Below, piece after piece: positions 4,693 to 7,793 of a stretch of 7,793 bases of DNA (the stretch's first letter is position 1; each line of letters opens with the position of its first letter). A program made the translations under genes and the position numbers. The notes beneath the pieces are model-generated. The model was not told where the DNA came from. It did no database searches and saw nothing but the letters and a program-made list of their open reading frames with translations. Source of the DNA: UBA1081 sp045535305 (GTDB lineage: Bacteria > Bacillota > Clostridia > Oscillospirales > Acutalibacteraceae); NCBI GenBank assembly GCA_045535305.1, contig JAZSLJ010000025.1, forward strand, positions 1-7,793, written 5' to 3'.

Positions 4693-4845
4693 TTGAATAC
4701 AAGAATAAATAGTGTAAAAACGGTATTTCTTGACTTTGACGGTGATTTAAGAGTAAAGTTTCTTGTCAGAAACTATGTTCAGACGAAGGACGGTCTTGAA
4801 GAAAATCATGCTGAAAAGGCAATTAAGATTCTTAATCAGGCATAA
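4693..4845 (+). pseudogene. 50-codon coding-like ORF, probable 5'-truncated gene remnant
   Basis: An open frame runs from a TTG at 4693, directly after an in-frame TAA, to TAA at 4845. It encodes 50 residues that look protein-like (KTVFLDFDGDLRVKFL near the start, then DGLEENHAEKAIKILNQA at the end), a likely beta strand followed by a charged helix. There is no ATG, no ribosome site, and no coding-like sequence upstream in any frame. The simplest reading is the C-terminal end of a gene whose front was lost. Alternatively it is a small gene read from the consensus promoter with a leader of about 13 bases. I do not recognise the family. Confidence 0.35.
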
Positions 4846-4881
4846 TTTTTTATTACAAAATTTTCTATGGTGAGGTGTCCT

Positions 4882-7341
4882 ATGGTGAAGATAATATCTA
4901 CTAAAACTCATGCAAGCGGCATTGCTTTAGGCGGTATCGGAAGCGGAAGCGTTGAGCTTATGCCTGACGGTGAGTTTCATTATTGGCTCGTTGCGAATCA
5001 GCCGAGAATAACCGAAGTATGCTTTGAAAAAAAGGTTGATGACGGTGAAAGCAGTGCAGGTGCTTTGTCTTTTTGGGTGCGTGAAAGCAAGGCGGGCGGC
5101 AAACCGATTATCCGCAAGCTTGGTATGAAAACCGATGCTGATGACTTTTCATACCGTATGTTCTCCTGGAATAAACCCGTTGAAAAAATTGAGTATAACG
5201 GCAGATTTCCCGTATGCGACCTGAATTACGTGGATAGTGCCTTGTCCTGTAAGCTTAGTCTTAAGGCAGTTTCTCCTTTTGTGCCTCATAACAGCGATGC
5301 TTCATCAACGCCGGGCTTTTATCTGGATTTTACCATAGAAAACCCCACAGACAGCGAATTGAATGTAAGTCTTTTGGGTACTCTTGAACCCAATTTCGCC
5401 AATAAAAAAGAAGGTAATAAAAACTCTCTTCATACTGTAGGTAACGGAGTCGGTATTCATATAGAACCTTCTGAAATTACCGATTCTCCGTCATGCGGTA
5501 ATATCTGCCTTTCGGTAAACGGTGTCGGAGAAAAGTCTTACATCACGGCGGATTATTACCGCTTTATGAAGGAATATATAGCCGATTCAAAATTGGGTGT
5601 AACACAGGAATCCGTTCTGTTCGGCTTCAGAGAAAACGGGTACCTTCCAAACAGCGAGGCAGGTACAAAGCCCACACCATTTCCCGAAAATTCCGAAACG
5701 CTCAGCGACTCAGAGCTTGATGCCTTATTTAAGGAGCATTCGAGGTATCCCTTCGCAGCCTCCATACTTCGCCGTATCAGACATTGCAAACCCGATTTTC
5801 CTTCTTCAAGAGAGGATAAAATCAAATTTTTTGGTTGTGATCAGGATAAAAGAAGAGGGGAGGATTTCGGTGCCTGTGCTCTTTGTTCACAAGTGAAGCT
5901 CTGTCCCGGTGAAAAGAAAAATATCCGTTTCATTCTTACATGGTATTTCCCGAATCATTTTAGTAAAGACGGAGAAAAGCTCGGTCATTACTATGAAAAT
6001 CTGTATACGAGTTCTCTTGATGCAAACAGATTTCTTGCAGAGAGCTTTAACAGTATTTTTAATTCCGCCGTCGATTTTGCCGACCTTCTTTATTCAGCAG
6101 ACCTACCGTCAATCTATCCCGACTCGTGGTCGTCTAATCTTTCACCTTTGGTGAAAAGCTCCGTTTATCTCAAAAACGGAAATTTCGGTCTGTGGGAGGG
6201 GCTTGGCTACTGCGGACTTCATACCACGGATATAACCTATCACGCATCATTTCCCCTTATCAGCCTTTTCCCCGACCTGCAGAAAAAGCAGATGAAAATG
6301 GGGGCAAAGTACCAGAGAGCCGACGGCAGAGTGCACCACTACTTTAAGCCCGGTATGAAATGTGCGGACAACGGCTACGAAAGAGTCGATATCAATATGC
6401 AGTTTGTGCTGATGGTGCTTCGCGACTATCTCTTTACGGGTGATAGGGATTATCTTTTAACACTTTGGGATAACGTAAAAAAAGCAATGGCTTCAACGGC
6501 ACTGCTTGACACGGATATGGACGGTCTTCCCGATTACGATACAAAGCGCAACACCTACGATGCCTGGAATTTCTCGGGTACCCCCACATACATTTCCGTC
6601 CTCTGGCTTGCGGCATTAAAGGCTGCCGCATATTTAGCTGACAGAGTGGGAGATAAGGAATACTCTGACAAATGGAGTGCAGTACTCGAAAAGGGAAAGA
6701 AATCCCTTGAGGAAAAGCTCTGGAACGGAGAATATTATAACCTCTGGCGGAATAATGACGAAACTGACGAATCTCTTATGACAGACCAGCTTGACGGTGA
6801 ATGGTTCCTGAGAATGACTGGACTTGAGGGTAATATCTCCGATGAGAGGGTAAGCTCCGTAGTTAAATTTATTTTTAAAAATAATTTTGACAATGAGCAG
6901 GGACTTGTCAATGCGACGGTGCCTGAGGGGAAAAAGACAACCTTAAATACCTACAACAACTGTCAGACAATTGCCGTATGGACAGGCATAGGCTATGCAT
7001 TTTCAGCTCTTGCACTTTCTGTCGGACTTGATGAAATATCGGATACTATTGTTGATTCGATACATAGCAATCAGTTCAGATTAGGACATTTCTGGGACCA
7101 TTGGGAGTGCGGTCATCATTACACACGGCCTATGTCAAGCTGGAGTACGCTTATTGCGGCATCGGGTATGAAGGTTGATTATGAAAATAAAAAAATCAGT
7201 TTTTCTCCCATAAGGGAAAATATTACATTTCCGCTTGTTCTTCCAAATATTCTGGCAAAAGTAAAATTCAGCGACGGTGAATGCGACATTGAGTGTATCA
7301 GCGGCGACATGAATGAGTGGAAGGTAAGCATAGGGAAATAA
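4882..7341 (+). CDS. GH116 beta-glycosidase (GBA2 / non-lysosomal glucosylceramidase family)
   Basis: 819 aa from the ATG at 4882, preceded by GAGGTG. The ATG five codons earlier (4867) has no ribosome site. The N-terminal beta-sandwich domain (about 10-390) opens with the family motif GIALGGIGSGSVEL and DGEFHYWLVANQPR. The (alpha/alpha)6 catalytic domain (about 410-790) holds LWEG with E439, then D450 in TTDITYH, and TYDAW with D560. E439 and D560 match the nucleophile and acid/base of the Thermoanaerobacterium xylanolyticum enzyme TxGH116 (E441 and D593), and D450 keeps the same 11-residue distance. HYTRPMSSWS near 745-754 is also typical. The family cleaves beta-glucosides and some beta-xylosides. 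No signal peptide or membrane segment is seen, so it acts in the cytosol on imported sugars. The exact substrate cannot be read. Four cysteines (319, 332, 335, 341) are clustered. Confidence 0.9.
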   Translation: MVKIISTKTHASGIALGGIGSGSVELMPDGEFHYWLVANQPRITEVCFEKKVDDGESSAGALSFWVRESKAGGKPIIRKLGMKTDADDFSYRMFSWNKPVEKIEYNGRFPVCDLNYVDSALSCKLSLKAVSPFVPHNSDASSTPGFYLDFTIENPTDSELNVSLLGTLEPNFANKKEGNKNSLHTVGNGVGIHIEPSEITDSPSCGNICLSVNGVGEKSYITADYYRFMKEYIADSKLGVTQESVLFGFRENGYLPNSEAGTKPTPFPENSETLSDSELDALFKEHSRYPFAASILRRIRHCKPDFPSSREDKIKFFGCDQDKRRGEDFGACALCSQVKLCPGEKKNIRFILTWYFPNHFSKDGEKLGHYYENLYTSSLDANRFLAESFNSIFNSAVDFADLLYSADLPSIYPDSWSSNLSPLVKSSVYLKNGNFGLWEGLGYCGLHTTDITYHASFPLISLFPDLQKKQMKMGAKYQRADGRVHHYFKPGMKCADNGYERVDINMQFVLMVLRDYLFTGDRDYLLTLWDNVKKAMASTALLDTDMDGLPDYDTKRNTYDAWNFSGTPTYISVLWLAALKAAAYLADRVGDKEYSDKWSAVLEKGKKSLEEKLWNGEYYNLWRNNDETDESLMTDQLDGEWFLRMTGLEGNISDERVSSVVKFIFKNNFDNEQGLVNATVPEGKKTTLNTYNNCQTIAVWTGIGYAFSALALSVGLDEISDTIVDSIHSNQFRLGHFWDHWECGHHYTRPMSSWSTLIAASGMKVDYENKKISFSPIRENITFPLVLPNILAKVKFSDGECDIECISGDMNEWKVSIGK

Positions 7342-7417
7342 GATTTAATCACCTGCTCAGAGTTTTGGCAAATTTTACAGATTGCTTAATAAAAATCAAT
7401 TGACAACTTCATATAAA

Positions 7418-7453
7418 AATAAGCAAAGCCGTCACATCAAGTGGCGGCTTATT
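7418..7453 (+). terminator. Hairpin terminator after the GH116 gene
   Basis: AAGCCGTCAC (7426-7435) pairs with GTGGCGGCTT (7441-7450) over ATCAA, with one plus-strand G-U pair. An alternative longer fold pairs AATAAGC (7418-7424) with GCTTATT (7447-7453). It lies about 80 bases after the stop. The following ATTTCAT is only mildly U-rich. Confidence 0.55.
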
Positions 7454-7649
7454 TCATAGTCAGATGTATCACACCGTTACTGAATTTTTATAACGGCTAT
7501 GTAGTTTTTCATTTTTCGTAAGTTAAACTTTCTTAAAAATAAGTTTTATGTAAGAAAATATTGAATTTTAATAAATTCTCCGGTTCAAATCCAAGAGGTT
7601 ATCAAAAAACTAAATGGTTAATGAACAAATATACATTCAAAAACAGCCC
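7454..7649. other. AT-rich intergenic stretch with no gene seen
   Basis: Only a weak inverted repeat (CCGTTA/TAACGG, about 7474-7496) and short AT-rich repeats are visible. No ORF with a ribosome site, no tRNA fold and no convincing promoter was found. Confidence 0.5.
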
Positions 7650-7667
7650 GACAAATTGGAATTTGTC
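7650..7667 (-). terminator. Short hairpin after the stop of the rightmost gene
   Basis: GACAAATT (7650-7657) and AATTTGTC (7660-7667) are perfect inverted repeats two bases apart, beginning two bases after the stop of the minus-strand gene. A TTTTT run on the minus strand follows only after a six-base gap, so it is a weak terminator candidate. Confidence 0.4.
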
Positions 7668-7669
7668 AA

Positions 7670-7793
7670 TCAGAAAACACCGTTATTATATTTTTTCTGC
7701 ACGCAAAAAATGCAGATAAATCCGATTATTAATCCAACAATTAATACTGCAACCGCAACCAATGTAATCTTTTCCGAATCTCCCAGCAGACTT
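7670..7793 (-). CDS. C-terminal end of a membrane-anchored protein (partial)
   Basis: The last 40 codons of a gene entering from the right edge, ending at TGA (7672-7670). After a polar stretch (GDSEK) there is one hydrophobic helix of about 22 residues, LVAVAVLIVGLIIGFICIFC in part, and then a short basic, asparagine-containing tail (QKKYNNGVF). This is the shape of a C-terminal membrane anchor or the last helix of an integral membrane protein. The family cannot be told from this piece. The hairpin at 7650-7667 lies just downstream, which supports the reading frame over the overlapping plus-strand frame. Confidence 0.6.
   Translation of the reverse strand, partial: SLLGDSEKITLVAVAVLIVGLIIGFICIFCVQKKYNNGVF

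Noticed and set aside
5836..5904. Zinc-finger-like cysteine cluster in the GH116 protein (C319, C332, C335, C341)
   Set aside because: Spacing is irregular, and the region aligns with an ordinary beta-sandwich stretch of the family, so metal binding is not supported.
7582..7592. GGTTCAAATCC resembling a tRNA T-loop (tRNA remnant or attachment site)
   Set aside because: The flanking bases do not form the T-stem, and no acceptor, D or anticodon arm is present. A chance match is more likely.
7614..7793. Plus-strand open frame to the right window edge
   Set aside because: No ribosome site before its ATG and it is antisense to a frame with a clear membrane helix and a downstream hairpin, which is the more credible gene.

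Overview
The window looks like chromosomal DNA from a low-GC, spore-forming Firmicute of the class Clostridia, probably a gut-type Oscillospiraceae/Ruminococcaceae relative. The reasons are strong GGAGG-type ribosome sites, AT-rich intergenic DNA with consensus sigma-A promoters, a spoVM gene, clostridial-style palindromic repeats and a GH116 glycosidase. The placement is inferred from gene content, not from a marker gene.

Layout, left to right. 1-203: a dense nested palindromic element, cut by the left window edge, that ends against the stop of the next gene. 204-1481 (minus): an M14 peptidase with peptidoglycan-binding and LysM domains, like the sporulation gamma-D-glutamyl-diamino-acid endopeptidases. 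1482-1933: a divergent control region with sigma-A-like promoters on both strands, a long hairpin and 8-codon ORF in the peptidase leader, and a terminator-like hairpin in the glmS leader. 1934-3748 (plus): glmS, glucosamine-6-phosphate synthase. 3754-3880: a second palindromic element between convergent genes, sharing an end motif with the first. 3882-4478 (minus): spoVM (28 codons, GTG start), a 55-aa two-helix membrane protein and an XRE regulator. 4479-4866: an operator-like cluster of half-sites, two plus-strand promoters (one a perfect consensus), a 12-codon ORF in a hairpin and a 50-codon coding-like ORF without a good start. 4882-7341 (plus): a GH116 beta-glycosidase of the GBA2 family, with a hairpin terminator after it. 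7454-7669: no gene seen. 7670-7793 (minus): the C-terminus of a membrane-anchored protein that runs off the window.

How the genes fit together: GlmS feeds amino sugar into peptidoglycan, the M14 enzyme cuts peptidoglycan stem peptides, and SpoVM is needed for spore coat assembly, so the left half has a loose cell-wall and sporulation theme. The GH116 gene is a separate carbohydrate-degradation unit. I found no complete novel defence or mobile system. The most unusual material is the non-coding DNA: the two related palindromic elements abutting stop codons, the glmS leader with a terminator and no recognisable glmS ribozyme, and the regulatory stretch between the XRE gene and the GH116 gene.
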